A DNA stretch of 46,574 nucleotides, taken from Erwinia mallotivora. Its GTDB lineage: Bacteria; Pseudomonadota; Gammaproteobacteria; Enterobacterales; Enterobacteriaceae. This document shows, piece by piece, positions 26,074 to 34,746 of this stretch. The stretch spans positions 1 through 46,574 of the forward strand of contig NZ_JFHN01000035.1 of assembly GCF_000590885.1 (NCBI RefSeq). The letters are read 5' to 3'. Position 1 is the first letter of the stretch; the number at the start of each line of letters is the position of its first letter. A program made the translations under genes and the position numbers. The notes under the pieces are model-generated. The model had not been told where the DNA came from. It made no database searches and saw only the letters and a list, made by a program, of their open reading frames with translations.

Positions 26074-26933
26074 AAAAAATAAGCATCCTGGCCCTGTTAG
26101 CGGTGATGCCGACGGCCCACGCGCTGGAATTCGCGCCGGGCGATTATGAGATGTTGCCCGCAGACAAAAATCTGTTCCTGACCTATTTCCAGTATACGCA
26201 CAGCGATACGCTCTGGTCGCAGGGCAGCAAAGTGGCAGGCGATAACCGGTTACGCTCCACGGCTATGCTGCTGCGCTATATCCACGCCTGGCGACCGCAG
26301 GAGAATATCAGCATTGAGCCACAGGTGATCCTGCCGTGGGCCAGCGTCAGTGCAGGCGGCGAAGCGGCGGCGTTGGGGGAGGCATCCGGCGCGGGTGATA
26401 TCATTTTTGGCCTGCCGGTGAAAGTCGACCCCGTCGGCGATGGGCGCGATATTCTCTCGCTGGCCCCGTTTATTTATGCGCCAACCGGGGCTTACGATAA
26501 CGACAAGCCAATAAACGTCGGCGAGAATCGCTGGCGATACCTGATGCAGGGGGTGTGGATCCACCATTTTTCGGATGCCTGGGCGGTTGAGAATGGGGCA
26601 GATGTCTCCTGGGTAAGCAGCAACAGCCGCTACGGGGCTGGTGATGCCACCCTGCAACAGCAACCGCGTTATCAGTATCAGGCCTGGCTGCGTTACAGCC
26701 TGTCGCCCGCAACCCAGTTTGGCGTCGGTGGGGGCTGGATAACCGGTGCCGAAAGCCGCATTGACGGCGTGCGCCAGCATGACCGGCTCGACACCACTTA
26801 CCTGCGGGTATCGGCAGCGCATTTTATTACCCCGGGGATCCAGTTGCAGATCTCGGCGGGACGCGATCTGTCGGTTGAGCAGGGATTCCGCCAGGATACC
26901 AGTCTCAGCTTCAGGGCAGGTTTTCTGTTCTGA
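26070..26933 (+). CDS. Outer membrane channel-like protein (MetA-pathway-of-phenol-degradation family)
   Basis: 287 residues with a clear Sec signal (MKKISILALLAVMPTAHA, cleavage before LEFAPG) and a beta-barrel pattern of alternating residues ending in Phe (SFRAGFLF), as outer membrane proteins do. LPADKNLFLTYFQYTHSDTLW and the PFIYAPTGAYD segment are typical of the Phenol_MetA_deg family, thought to let aromatic substrates through the outer membrane. The start ATG overlaps the dehydratase stop (ATGA), so it is the third cistron of the operon. I infer uptake of aldoximes or nitriles; this is not shown by sequence. Confidence 0.8.
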   Translation: MKKISILALLAVMPTAHALEFAPGDYEMLPADKNLFLTYFQYTHSDTLWSQGSKVAGDNRLRSTAMLLRYIHAWRPQENISIEPQVILPWASVSAGGEAAALGEASGAGDIIFGLPVKVDPVGDGRDILSLAPFIYAPTGAYDNDKPINVGENRWRYLMQGVWIHHFSDAWAVENGADVSWVSSNSRYGAGDATLQQQPRYQYQAWLRYSLSPATQFGVGGGWITGAESRIDGVRQHDRLDTTYLRVSAAHFITPGIQLQISAGRDLSVEQGFRQDTSLSFRAGFLF

Positions 26934-26954
26934 GCCGGTGGACGGCACGGATGC

Positions 26955-26976
26955 CGCTTTGCCTGGCGGTAAAGCG
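26955..26976 (+). terminator. Hairpin after the aldoxime/nitrile operon
   Basis: CGCTTTGCC (26955-26963) pairs with GGTAAAGCG (26968-26976), one G-T wobble, loop TGGC. No T-run follows. Possible operon end. Confidence 0.4.
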
Positions 26977-27065
26977 CCACAGCCTGAGCTTCGACTAAAA
27001 ATCAGCATGGCGTTAAAAGTTGCGGCTGTTGTAGACTGATCTTTATTTAACACTCTGGTTACGAT

Positions 27066-27965
27066 GTGAAAACCTCAACGCTTCCTTCCGGCAATCATCC
27101 TGACCTGTATGGTGAGCGCCTGCGCGCCTGCCGTCATCTGCTGTCGCCACGGCTGCTGGCGGTGGCTGAGTATATTGACCAGCACCGCACTGCCGTACTG
27201 AATATGACCGCCATTGAGATCGCCGCCGGGACACACACCTCTGACGCCACGGTGATCCGTGCTATTCAGGCGCTGGGGTTCTCCGGACTGCGCGATGTAA
27301 AAAATGTGCTGAAAGGCGGACTGATCGACACCCTGAGCTTCCCGGCCCGGCTGGCGACGACCGTCAGCGCCCTGACGCCGGATACCAATTCCAGCACCGA
27401 TTTTGTCCTCAACAGTTATCTGATTAGCTGTGAAATGCTGGCGACCGAAGCCAATCGCGCTGCCATCTCCCGCGCCACCACGCTGCTCCAGTCTGCCAGC
27501 CGCATAGCGGTATTTGGTATAGGCGCTTCATCTCTGCTGGCGGACTATGCGGTGCGGCTGTTTAACCGTAATGGTACGCCTGCCTATGCACTCAACCGCA
27601 CCGGGGCAGGGCTGAGCGAACAACTGGTAGCGATGCGTAAGGGCGATGCGCTGATTATGCTGGCACAGCGCAGTGCCCACCGTGAAGGCACCACCACCGT
27701 ATCCGAGGCGCAGCGGCTGGGAATGCCGGTCATTCTCCTCACCGGGACGCCGGATGCGGCTTTCGTTGACTATGCTGATACGGTAATCCTGATCCCGCGT
27801 AGCGCGGAAGCGGGGAAGATACCGGTGCACGGCACGCCACTGATCTGTCTTGAGATCCTTGTTCTGGCCCTGGCTGCCGCCGCGCCGGAAGTGCCGATGT
27901 TGACCACCAACCGTCTGTATGAATTAAGTAACGCCCTGACCAAACCGCGAAAAAATGGCCGCTGA
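27066..27965 (+). CDS. MurR/RpiR family transcriptional regulator
   Basis: 299 residues: N-terminal HTH_6 domain (about 15-90; LNMTAIEIAAGTHTSDATVIRAIQALGFSGLRD is the helix-turn-helix with the usual GFSGLRD end) and C-terminal SIS sugar-phosphate-binding domain (about 130-265; RIAVFGIGASSLLADYAVRLF). Such proteins usually sense a phosphosugar, and no sugar operon is adjacent, so the target is unclear. It starts at GTG (27066); an ATG two bases earlier is immediately stopped. It may control itself, the aldoxime operon ending 130 bases upstream, or distant genes. Confidence 0.88.
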   Translation: MKTSTLPSGNHPDLYGERLRACRHLLSPRLLAVAEYIDQHRTAVLNMTAIEIAAGTHTSDATVIRAIQALGFSGLRDVKNVLKGGLIDTLSFPARLATTVSALTPDTNSSTDFVLNSYLISCEMLATEANRAAISRATTLLQSASRIAVFGIGASSLLADYAVRLFNRNGTPAYALNRTGAGLSEQLVAMRKGDALIMLAQRSAHREGTTTVSEAQRLGMPVILLTGTPDAAFVDYADTVILIPRSAEAGKIPVHGTPLICLEILVLALAAAAPEVPMLTTNRLYELSNALTKPRKNGR

Positions 27966-28074
27966 AAGGGGTTAAAACGATCTGTCTGTTGAACGGTAAA
28001 TACTGAAGCTTTGCGCCGCCGGGCCGATATTTTTTCTGAAGAGTGAGACCGGCAGTATCCCAGGGGAGAAGCCA

Positions 28075-29241
28075 ATGATCATTAAAGTTCAGACTGATGA
28101 GCTGCGCACCGGGATGTATGTGCACAAGCTGGAGGTTTTCTGGCTGAAAGATCCTCTGGTGCATAACGATATGTTGCTGACCACTGAACAGCAAATTCAC
28201 ACTATCGCAGCCAACGGCATTCAGGCCGTATGGATTGACCTCGACAAAGGGTGCGGTCCGGCGGTAAGCGACAGCGATCACGCCAGCATCCACACCGCAC
28301 AGGGTATTCATCAGGAGATTATGCAGGCCGAAGCCCTCTGTCTGCGGGCGAAAGAGCAGGTCAGGGAGATGTTCAGTGAAGCCCGGCTGGGGCGCACCAT
28401 CGATACGGTCAGCACTCTGCCGCTGGTGGACGAAATCGGTAACTCCGTCAGTCGCCACCCGGTCGCGCTGCTCAGCGTGGTGCGGCTGAAAACCCATGAT
28501 GATTACACCTGGCTGCACTCGGTGGCGGTTTGTGCGCTGATGGTGGCGCTGGCGCGGCAGCTGCAACTGAGTGAGTGGCACATCCGCTGTGCCGGAACCG
28601 CCGGGCTGTTGCACGATGTCGGCAAGGCGGCGATTCCGCTGGCAATCCTTAACAAGCCCGGCAAGCTGACCGCAGAAGAATTTACCCTGATGAAGCAGCA
28701 TCCGGAGGCCGGTGAGGCGCTGTTACGGCAAAGCGGTGAAAATGAAGAGGTGCTGGACGTGGCCCTGCATCATCATGAAAAAATGGACGGCAGCGGTTAT
28801 CCCCACGGATTGAAGGGGCTGGCTATCTCTCAGCTGGCAAGGATGGCGGCGGTCTGTGACGTCTATGATGCGGTCACCTCAGACCGGCCCTATAAGGCAG
28901 GCTGGAACCCGGCCAGCGCCATGCGTCAGATGGCGAGCTGGCAGGGCCATTTTGACCGTAAAATCTTTCATGCCTTTGTAAAAGCGGTGGGCATCTACCC
29001 GGTGGGTTCTGTCGTACGTCTGGCCTCCGGGCGGGTGGCGGTAGTGGCGGAGCAGGGGGGAGAGTCATTGCTGCAACCGAAAGTCTGCGTTTTTTACTCC
29101 CTGAAGACCCGCCAGTATCTTGGTCGGCAGATGGTGGATCTGGCCGACAGCCAGTGCCTGGACAGGATTTCCGGTCCTGAAGATTCAGACTGCTGGGACG
29201 GGGTGGATACCAACGCGTTGTGGATGCGGCCGGTCGCCTGA
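28075..29241 (+). CDS. HD-GYP domain c-di-GMP phosphodiesterase
   Basis: 388 residues: N-terminal DUF3391-like region (1-135; KVQTDELRTGMYVHKLEVFW) and an HD-GYP domain. Metal-binding His180-Asp181 (GLLHDVGKA), HHHEKMDGSGYPHGLKG (232-248, with GYP at 241-243) and the later DVYDAVTSDRPYK are all intact, so it should hydrolyse c-di-GMP to GMP. Cytoplasmic; no sensor or receiver domain apart from DUF3391. The ATG at 28075 has GGGGAGAA upstream. With the GGDEF-EAL protein at 15170 it is the second apparent c-di-GMP phosphodiesterase in this window, 3.5 kb from flhDC. Confidence 0.92.
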   Translation: MIIKVQTDELRTGMYVHKLEVFWLKDPLVHNDMLLTTEQQIHTIAANGIQAVWIDLDKGCGPAVSDSDHASIHTAQGIHQEIMQAEALCLRAKEQVREMFSEARLGRTIDTVSTLPLVDEIGNSVSRHPVALLSVVRLKTHDDYTWLHSVAVCALMVALARQLQLSEWHIRCAGTAGLLHDVGKAAIPLAILNKPGKLTAEEFTLMKQHPEAGEALLRQSGENEEVLDVALHHHEKMDGSGYPHGLKGLAISQLARMAAVCDVYDAVTSDRPYKAGWNPASAMRQMASWQGHFDRKIFHAFVKAVGIYPVGSVVRLASGRVAVVAEQGGESLLQPKVCVFYSLKTRQYLGRQMVDLADSQCLDRISGPEDSDCWDGVDTNALWMRPVA

Positions 29242-29649
29242 AGAACGTTGAGGTGTCATGCAGCGCAGAGGATTTTTTGCCCCGTCTGAGTGGCCGGTAC
29301 TGAAGCCGGACCAGCCCTGTCTTTTCTCTGCCGCTACCTTGTCTGGCAGAACCCTTACCAGGGTCTATACTTAAAAACGTATTGTCGCGTAAATGACAAT
29401 GGGGTGAGGTCAGATGCACCTGTCGTGCAGACCAGCGAAGAGGGAAACAGAACATTACTGAAATCTGCCCGCACGTATGCTTTTTCATCTGCTGCTGAAT
29501 AATCTCTTTTCTGATTATTCGCTGTCGCTGTCCCTGACCACTCTTTTTCTCATGCGATACGGATGTTCCGGCCAGCCAATGGTCGCTGAAGATCGTGCTA
29601 CCGGACTGAACACGCCGTGGTGATGAGACTTTTTATCAGGAGGAATAGT
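29242..29649. promoter_or_regulatory. otsBA upstream region with sigma-S-like -10
   Basis: 408 bases with no convincing gene. CTATACTT at 29365-29372 matches the sigma-S -10 consensus CTATACT; otsBA is RpoS-dependent in E. coli. An 8-base inverted repeat GAATAATC (29497-29504)/GATTATTC (29513-29520) lies in the putative leader. Short frames (for example one ending at 29502) lack family support. Confidence 0.45.
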
Positions 29650-30459
29650 GTGAATACTCAGAACGGTATCGGACCTGATTTATCCCGGAAGGTGCGCTAC
29701 GCCTTCTTTTTTGATGTCGACGGCACGCTGGCTACCATTCAGTCACGTCCGGACGAAGTTTTTATCCCTGAGCCGGTTATTACCAGTCTGGCGGCGCTGG
29801 CCCACGTCAGTGAAGGCGCGCTGGCCCTGGTTTCAGGCCGTCCCATCAGCGAGCTGGATGCGCTGGTCGCCCCCCTGCACCTGCCGCTGGCGGGGGTGCA
29901 TGGTGCCGAGCGTCGCGATGCCAGCGATCGGCTCGAACGCCACACTCTGCCGGATGAGGTGGCAGCAGCGCTTACTTCCCGGCTTTCGGAGGCAATGGCC
30001 ACGATGCCGGGAACTCAGCTTGAAACTAAAGGCATGGCCTTTGCCCTACATTATCGCCGTGCAGAACAGTATCAGTCACAGGTACTGACGCTGGCGGAGT
30101 CCATGGTTGCCCGCTTTCCGCAACTGACGTTGCAACCCGGAAAATGCGTGGTGGAAATTAAACCCAAAGGGGTTAACAAAGGGGCTGCCATTGCAGCATT
30201 TATGCAGCAGGCCCCGTTCTCCGGCAGAACGCCGGTATTTATTGGTGATGATTTGACCGACGAAGCAGCATTTACCGCGGTCAATGCCATGGACGGTATT
30301 TCAGTCAAAGTCGGTGAAGGCCAGACCGAGGCAGGGTATCGCCTGCCGGATGTCGCGGCCGTTGGTCACTGGCTGGCACAAATACGATTAAAATTAGACA
30401 AAGACGATACAACGTCGGTAAGGAGTCAAGGTTATGAGTCGTTTAGTGGTCGTATCTAA
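29650..30459 (+). CDS. otsB: OtsB, trehalose-6-phosphate phosphatase
   Basis: 269 residues (E. coli 266), a HAD-superfamily phosphatase removing phosphate from trehalose-6-phosphate in the cytoplasm. The nucleophile motif is FFFDVDGTLA (near residue 20). SGRPISELDAL, VHGAERRD and the C-terminal GDDLTDEAAF metal motif follow E. coli OtsB. The start is GTG at 29650 (VNTQNGIG), with a perfect AGGAGG six bases upstream (29638-29643); a longer frame from 29617 has no such site. Its last 26 bases overlap otsA, the usual enteric otsBA arrangement. Confidence 0.94.
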   Translation: MNTQNGIGPDLSRKVRYAFFFDVDGTLATIQSRPDEVFIPEPVITSLAALAHVSEGALALVSGRPISELDALVAPLHLPLAGVHGAERRDASDRLERHTLPDEVAAALTSRLSEAMATMPGTQLETKGMAFALHYRRAEQYQSQVLTLAESMVARFPQLTLQPGKCVVEIKPKGVNKGAAIAAFMQQAPFSGRTPVFIGDDLTDEAAFTAVNAMDGISVKVGEGQTEAGYRLPDVAAVGHWLAQIRLKLDKDDTTSVRSQGYESFSGRI

Positions 30460-31864
30460 CCGCATCGCTGTTCCCGATGGATCAAAAGTCAGTGCAGGCG
30501 GTCTTACCGTTGGCATTATGGATGCGCTGAAAACTACCGGAGGCTTGTGGTTTGGCTGGAACGGCGAAATCAATGAAATAGGCGAAGATGACGAGGAGTT
30601 GAACCTGTTTGAGCAGGACGGCGTGACATACGCCTCGCTGGGGCTTAATCAGAACGATTACGATCTTTACTACCTGCAATTCTCCAACGGGGTCATCTGG
30701 CCCGCTTTTCACTACCGTCTCGACCTGGTTAACTATCAACGCGAAGCGTGGGAAGGGTATCAGAGCGTCAATAAAATGCTGGCGAACCGCTTGCTACCGC
30801 TGTTAAAGCCGGATGATGTGATCTGGATCCATGATTATCATCTGCTGCCGTTTGCCGCCGCGCTGCGCAAACTGGGGGTACAGAACCGCATCGGCTTCTT
30901 CCTGCACATTCCGTTCCCCACGCCGGAAATCTTTAATGCGCTGCCGCCGCACAACGAACTGTTGGAAATGATGTGTGAATACGATTTGCTGGGCTTCCAG
31001 ACAGAAAGTGACCGCACCGCATTCCTCGAATGTCTGTCACTCTGTACCCAGCTGCGCGGGAAAGGAAAACAGCATCAGGCGTTTGGTCAGCACTTTGTTA
31101 CCGAGGTCTATCCCATTGGCATTGAGCCGGACAGTATCAGCGAAATGGCGGAAGGGCCATTACCGCCGAAAATGGCGGCGATGAAAAAAGATCTCGGTGA
31201 TGCAAAGAATATTATCGCCTGCGAGCGTCTTGATTATTCCAAAGGGCTGCCGGAGCGCTTCCTGGCCTATGAAGCCTTACTGGAGAATTATCCTGAGCAT
31301 CGCGGGAAAATCCGCTATTCGCAGATTGCGCCGACATCGCGTGGCGACGTTCAGGCCTATCAGGACATCCGTCATCAGCTGGAAACAGAAGCCGGACGCA
31401 TCAATGGTAAGTACGGCACGCTCGGCTGGACGCCTCTTTATTACCTGAATCAGCATTTTGACCGGCGTCTGCTGATGAAGATTTTCCGCCTGACGGATAT
31501 TGGTCTGGTCACGCCGCTACGGGATGGTATGAACCTGGTGGCGAAAGAGTACATCGCTGCTCAGGATCCAAAGGACCCTGGCGTACTGGTGCTGTCCCGT
31601 TTTGCCGGTGCCGCTAACGAACTGACGTCGGCGTTGATTGTTAACCCTTACGATCGCGATGAAGTGGCTGCTGCGCTTAACCAGGCGCTGACCATGCCGT
31701 TAAACGAGCGTATCTCACGCTACAACGACATGATGGCGGTATTACGTAAAAACGATATCACCCAGTGGCAGAAATCCTACCTGAAGGATTTACAGGCGTT
31801 ACCGTTGCGTAGTGAGCATTCTGCTCAGGGTAATAAGGTGGCGACGTTTCCGCGCCCCGCATAA
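30434..31864 (+). CDS. otsA: OtsA, trehalose-6-phosphate synthase
   Basis: 476 residues (E. coli 474), a GT20 retaining glycosyltransferase making trehalose-6-phosphate from UDP-glucose and glucose-6-phosphate. It begins MSRLVVVSNRIAVPD, and contains the GGLTVG N-loop (family GGLAVG), FFLHIPFPTPEIF, DYSKGLPERF and the ending KVATFPRPA, all typical. It overlaps otsB by 26 bases and is followed by a strong terminator. The pair makes trehalose as an osmoprotectant and stress protectant. Next to flhDC as in E. coli. Confidence 0.96.
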   Translation: MSRLVVVSNRIAVPDGSKVSAGGLTVGIMDALKTTGGLWFGWNGEINEIGEDDEELNLFEQDGVTYASLGLNQNDYDLYYLQFSNGVIWPAFHYRLDLVNYQREAWEGYQSVNKMLANRLLPLLKPDDVIWIHDYHLLPFAAALRKLGVQNRIGFFLHIPFPTPEIFNALPPHNELLEMMCEYDLLGFQTESDRTAFLECLSLCTQLRGKGKQHQAFGQHFVTEVYPIGIEPDSISEMAEGPLPPKMAAMKKDLGDAKNIIACERLDYSKGLPERFLAYEALLENYPEHRGKIRYSQIAPTSRGDVQAYQDIRHQLETEAGRINGKYGTLGWTPLYYLNQHFDRRLLMKIFRLTDIGLVTPLRDGMNLVAKEYIAAQDPKDPGVLVLSRFAGAANELTSALIVNPYDRDEVAAALNQALTMPLNERISRYNDMMAVLRKNDITQWQKSYLKDLQALPLRSEHSAQGNKVATFPRPA

Positions 31865-31882
31865 TCTGTGCCAGAAATGAAC

Positions 31883-31913
31883 AAGAGCGATCCCGGATCG
31901 CTCTTTTTTTTTT
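31883..31913 (+). terminator. otsBA terminator
   Basis: GAGCGATC (31885-31892), loop CCG, GATCGCTC (31896-31903), then ten T (31904-31913). A strong intrinsic terminator. Confidence 0.92.
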
Positions 31914-32790
31914 GCTTTTAAGGCAAATTCAGGCCGTCAGATGGCCGTAAAAAGGGCCAGTGAAAATAAAAACAGGAAAAAAGTGCCATTTTTATTAAAG
32001 AAAATGCTGCACCAGCCGATACTCATGGTGCAGTCCTGGAATTCGCCAATACATTCATAATATTAATGTAATTCCCTGTTACATCTTCTTTCATCCGCTG
32101 AACACTTACCCACCACGCCTTACAAAAGACCAACACTTGCCGGAAAAAATTTGCGCTGTGTCACATTTTTTTACTTCAATACAGGCGTGATAGTCACATT
32201 TGTAAATTTAATTTTTTACCCCTTCCTGATGGATTTATCAGGATATAATCCTGATATTATTTCTTAGGGCAGTTAATTATTTATGTTTTATCATTTTACA
32301 CCCTGTTTAACGGTGCTATTTGCTGAGAATGAATGAGTTCCATTTGCTGATGCGCCGAAAAGGCAGAAATTTAACAAAAATTGACGAAAATGGTTAGTTA
32401 GTAAACTAATGAACAGTCCTGCTTTAGGTTTTTTTGATCAAAACACCCCAAAAAATGTGACGCAGATCACACTTTATCTAAAATTTAGCCTGGCTCACGT
32501 TGAATCCGTAAATCAGAGCATATAAAGTTGCTTTGTTTTCGGAATAGTCTTAAGAATGACTAAGGCTCAGTAGGGTGAAGCCAGGGAAAAGCAAGAAAAC
32601 GTCGGAGCAGTAACTGGCAAAATGAGTTTATGACTACTTTCTGTATGGCTACCTCTTTTGGGTTGCCCTCAGCTTTGCAAGCGTTTGGCTATGGCCACTA
32701 AATTTTTTGCCATCTTCAGATTTACCAGTCAGTAATCAGGTAGCGGCGCAATCCGTAAACGTTTAAGTCGTGACAGTGGGATGGGAAAAA
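31914..32790. other. flhDC upstream region and long leader
   Basis: About 880 bases, A+T-rich, no ORF. This is the usual place for the heavily regulated flhDC promoter. It contains a perfect CRP site at 32456-32471 and a plausible promoter at 32500-32526. That implies an untranslated leader of about 250 bases, like the long flhD leader that CsrA binds in E. coli. I see nothing recognisable between 31920 and 32440. Confidence 0.55.
32456..32526 (+). promoter_or_regulatory. flhDC promoter with perfect CRP site
   Basis: TGTGACGCAGATCACA (32456-32471) matches TGTGA-N6-TCACA exactly. A promoter TTGAAT (32500-32505), 15-base spacer, TATAAA (32521-32526) would start near 32533, placing the CRP site centre about 70 bases upstream, close to the CRP position known for E. 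coli flhDC. The CRP site is clear; the -35/-10 boxes are a by-eye choice. Confidence 0.75.
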
Positions 32791-33144
32791 ATGGGTACAT
32801 CAGAATTACTAAAACATATCTACGACATTAACTTGTCATATTTACTGCTTGCACAGCGTCTTATTAACCAGGAAAAAGCCTCTGCAATGTTTCGTCTGGG
32901 TATTGACGAAGCCATGGCCGATGCCCTCTCTCAGTTAACCTTGCCAGAAATGGTCAAGCTGGCTGAAACCAATCAACTGGTGTGTCAGTTTCGCTTCACT
33001 GACCACAATACAATTAATCGCCTGACCCAGGAATCTCGTGTGGATGACCTGCAACAGATTCACACCGGCATTTTATTATCCAGCCGTTTACTGCGCAGCG
33101 TCTCTGATAAGAAAGATGAACTGCCTAAAAAGAGGGCGAGTTAA
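32791..33144 (+). CDS. flhD: FlhD, flagellar master regulator subunit
   Basis: 117 residues, nearly the E. coli length, with the core [37 protein letters not shown] (the conserved disulfide Cys) and [12 protein letters not shown]. FlhD with FlhC forms the FlhD4C2 activator of class II flagellar genes. The ATG at 32791 (MGTSELL) is chosen by family N-terminus; a GTG seven codons upstream is possible. The stop and the flhC start share a base (TAATG), so the two are translated together. Confidence 0.94.
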   Translation: MGTSELLKHIYDINLSYLLLAQRLINQEKASAMFRLGIDEAMADALSQLTLPEMVKLAETNQLVCQFRFTDHNTINRLTQESRVDDLQQIHTGILLSSRLLRSVSDKKDELPKKRAS

Positions 33145-33725
33145 TGAGCGAAAAAAGTATTGTTCAGGAAGCGCGTGATATTCAGCTGGCAATGAAATTA
33201 ATTTCCCTCGGCGCACGTCTTCAGATGCTGGAAAGTGAAACCCAGCTCAGTCGCGGTCGTTTAATTAAATTATATAAAGAACTGCGCGGCAGCCCACCGC
33301 CAAAAGGTATGCTGCCTTTTTCTACCGACTGGTTTATGACCTGGGAACAGAATATTCATGCCTCGATGTTCTGTAACGCCTGGCAGTATTTACTGAAAAG
33401 CGGCCTGAGCAAAGGTGTCGATGCGGTGATTAAAGCGTATCGCCTCTACCTGGAACAGTGTCCGCAACAGCAGGAAGAAGGGCCGCTGCTGGCGCTGACC
33501 CGCGCCTGGACACTGGTACGTTTCGTCGAGAGCGGAATGCTGGAACTTAATGACTGCAAATGCTGCGGCGGAAGCTTTATAAATCATGCGCATCAGCCTG
33601 TTGGCAGCTTTGTTTGCAGCCTGTGCCAGCCGCCTTCTCGTGCGGTAAAAAGACGTAAACTTATCGCAGATTCTGCCGATAACATTTCACAACTGCTGGA
33701 TGAACAGGTTAAACAAGCCGTTTAA
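33144..33725 (+). CDS. flhC: FlhC, flagellar master regulator subunit
   Basis: 193 residues (E. coli 192). The C-terminal zinc site has four cysteines, CKCC...CSLC (about 137-160), that hold Zn2+ in the FlhD4C2 complex. DNA-binding and dimer-contact regions follow E. coli FlhC throughout (MEQ-like start aside: [20 protein letters not shown]). It overlaps flhD by one base. A strong terminator follows, so motAB-cheAW has its own start. Confidence 0.95.
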   Translation: MSEKSIVQEARDIQLAMKLISLGARLQMLESETQLSRGRLIKLYKELRGSPPPKGMLPFSTDWFMTWEQNIHASMFCNAWQYLLKSGLSKGVDAVIKAYRLYLEQCPQQQEEGPLLALTRAWTLVRFVESGMLELNDCKCCGGSFINHAHQPVGSFVCSLCQPPSRAVKRRKLIADSADNISQLLDEQVKQAV

Positions 33726-33751
33726 TTGAGTTTGCCACGTGGAATGGATCC

Positions 33752-33782
33752 AGCAGCGGTTTTTAACCGCTGCTTTTTTTTT
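33752..33782 (+). terminator. flhDC terminator
   Basis: AGCAGCGGTT (33752-33761), loop TTT, AACCGCTGCT (33765-33774), T-run to 33782. A 10-base-pair perfect stem. Confidence 0.92.
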
Positions 33783-33858
33783 GTCCACGGCCGGTAATAT
33801 CAATCTGCGGCGGTCTGAACGTCTTCCACCCACACGTCAGCAGACGTAAGGATTTATC

Positions 33859-34746
33859 GTGTTAATTATTTTGGGTTATATCCTGGTCCTCGGATCGGTG
33901 TTGGGCGGATTCGCAATGGTAGGCGGCGAGCTTGGCGCGCTTTATCAACCCTCTGAGCTGCTGATTATTGGCGGGGCGGCAATTGGCGCATTTGTTGTGG
34001 GGAATAACGGTAAGGCAATTAAAGCCACCATGAAATCTCTGCCGCTGTTGATGCGTGGGGCGAAATATAACAAGTCGGTCTACATGGACCTGATGGCGCT
34101 GTTATATCGTCTGATGGCGAAATCGCGTCAGCAGGGGATGTTGTCGCTGGAAGCCGATATTGATAATCCGCAGGAAAGTGAAATTTTTGCTAATTACCCG
34201 CGCATCCTTGCCGATAAAAGATTAGTGGACTTCATTACCGATTATTTACGACTGATGGTCAGCGGCAATATGAACGCCTTTGAGATCGAAGCGTTAATGG
34301 ACGAAGAGATTGAAACCTACGAACACGAATGTGAAGTACCGGCCACCGCGCTGCAATCGATGGGCGATTCACTTCCCGCTTTCGGTATCGTGGCGGCGGT
34401 AATGGGGGTGGTACACACGCTGGCGGCTGCCGACCGACCTGCCGCAGAGCTGGGCGCTTCGGTGGCCCATGCGATGGTGGGAACCTTCTTAGGCATTCTG
34501 TTGGCATATGGCTTTATTTCTCCTCTTGGCGGGGTGTTGCGACAGAAATGTGCGGAAACCACCAAGATGATGCAGTGCATTAAGGTGACGTTGCTGTCCA
34601 GTCTGAATGGGTATGCGCCACAAATCGCGGTGGAATTTGGTCGTAAAACACTCTATTCAACCGACCGGCCATCCTTTACCGAGCTGGAAGAACATGTACG
34701 TAACGCCAAGACACCAGCGAAACAGACTTCGGATCAGGACGCATGA
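33859..34746 (+). CDS. motA: MotA, flagellar motor stator subunit
   Basis: 295 residues as in E. coli, four membrane helices and a large cytoplasmic loop that meets the rotor. Seen: [21 protein letters not shown], the loop with RILAD and [12 protein letters not shown] (charged residues contacting FliG), and [18 protein letters not shown]. The MotA5B2 stator conducts H+ to drive rotation. GTG start (33859), as in E. coli, with AAGGAT upstream. I could not find a clear sigma-28 promoter by eye in the 133-base gap after flhC. The stop overlaps motB (ATGA). Confidence 0.96.
   Translation: MLIILGYILVLGSVLGGFAMVGGELGALYQPSELLIIGGAAIGAFVVGNNGKAIKATMKSLPLLMRGAKYNKSVYMDLMALLYRLMAKSRQQGMLSLEADIDNPQESEIFANYPRILADKRLVDFITDYLRLMVSGNMNAFEIEALMDEEIETYEHECEVPATALQSMGDSLPAFGIVAAVMGVVHTLAAADRPAAELGASVAHAMVGTFLGILLAYGFISPLGGVLRQKCAETTKMMQCIKVTLLSSLNGYAPQIAVEFGRKTLYSTDRPSFTELEEHVRNAKTPAKQTSDQDA

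Noticed and set aside
27739..28701. 320-codon minus-strand frame across the RpiR and HD-GYP genes
   Set aside because: Antisense to two well-supported genes and crosses their intergenic region; a G+C-driven chance frame.
29290..29502. 70-codon frame before otsB
   Set aside because: No ribosome site or family resemblance; its start lies upstream of the likely promoter -10.
33726..33858. Sigma-28 (FliA) promoter for motA
   Set aside because: No sequence close to TAAA-N15-GCCGATAA could be found by eye here or in front of the chemoreceptor gene.
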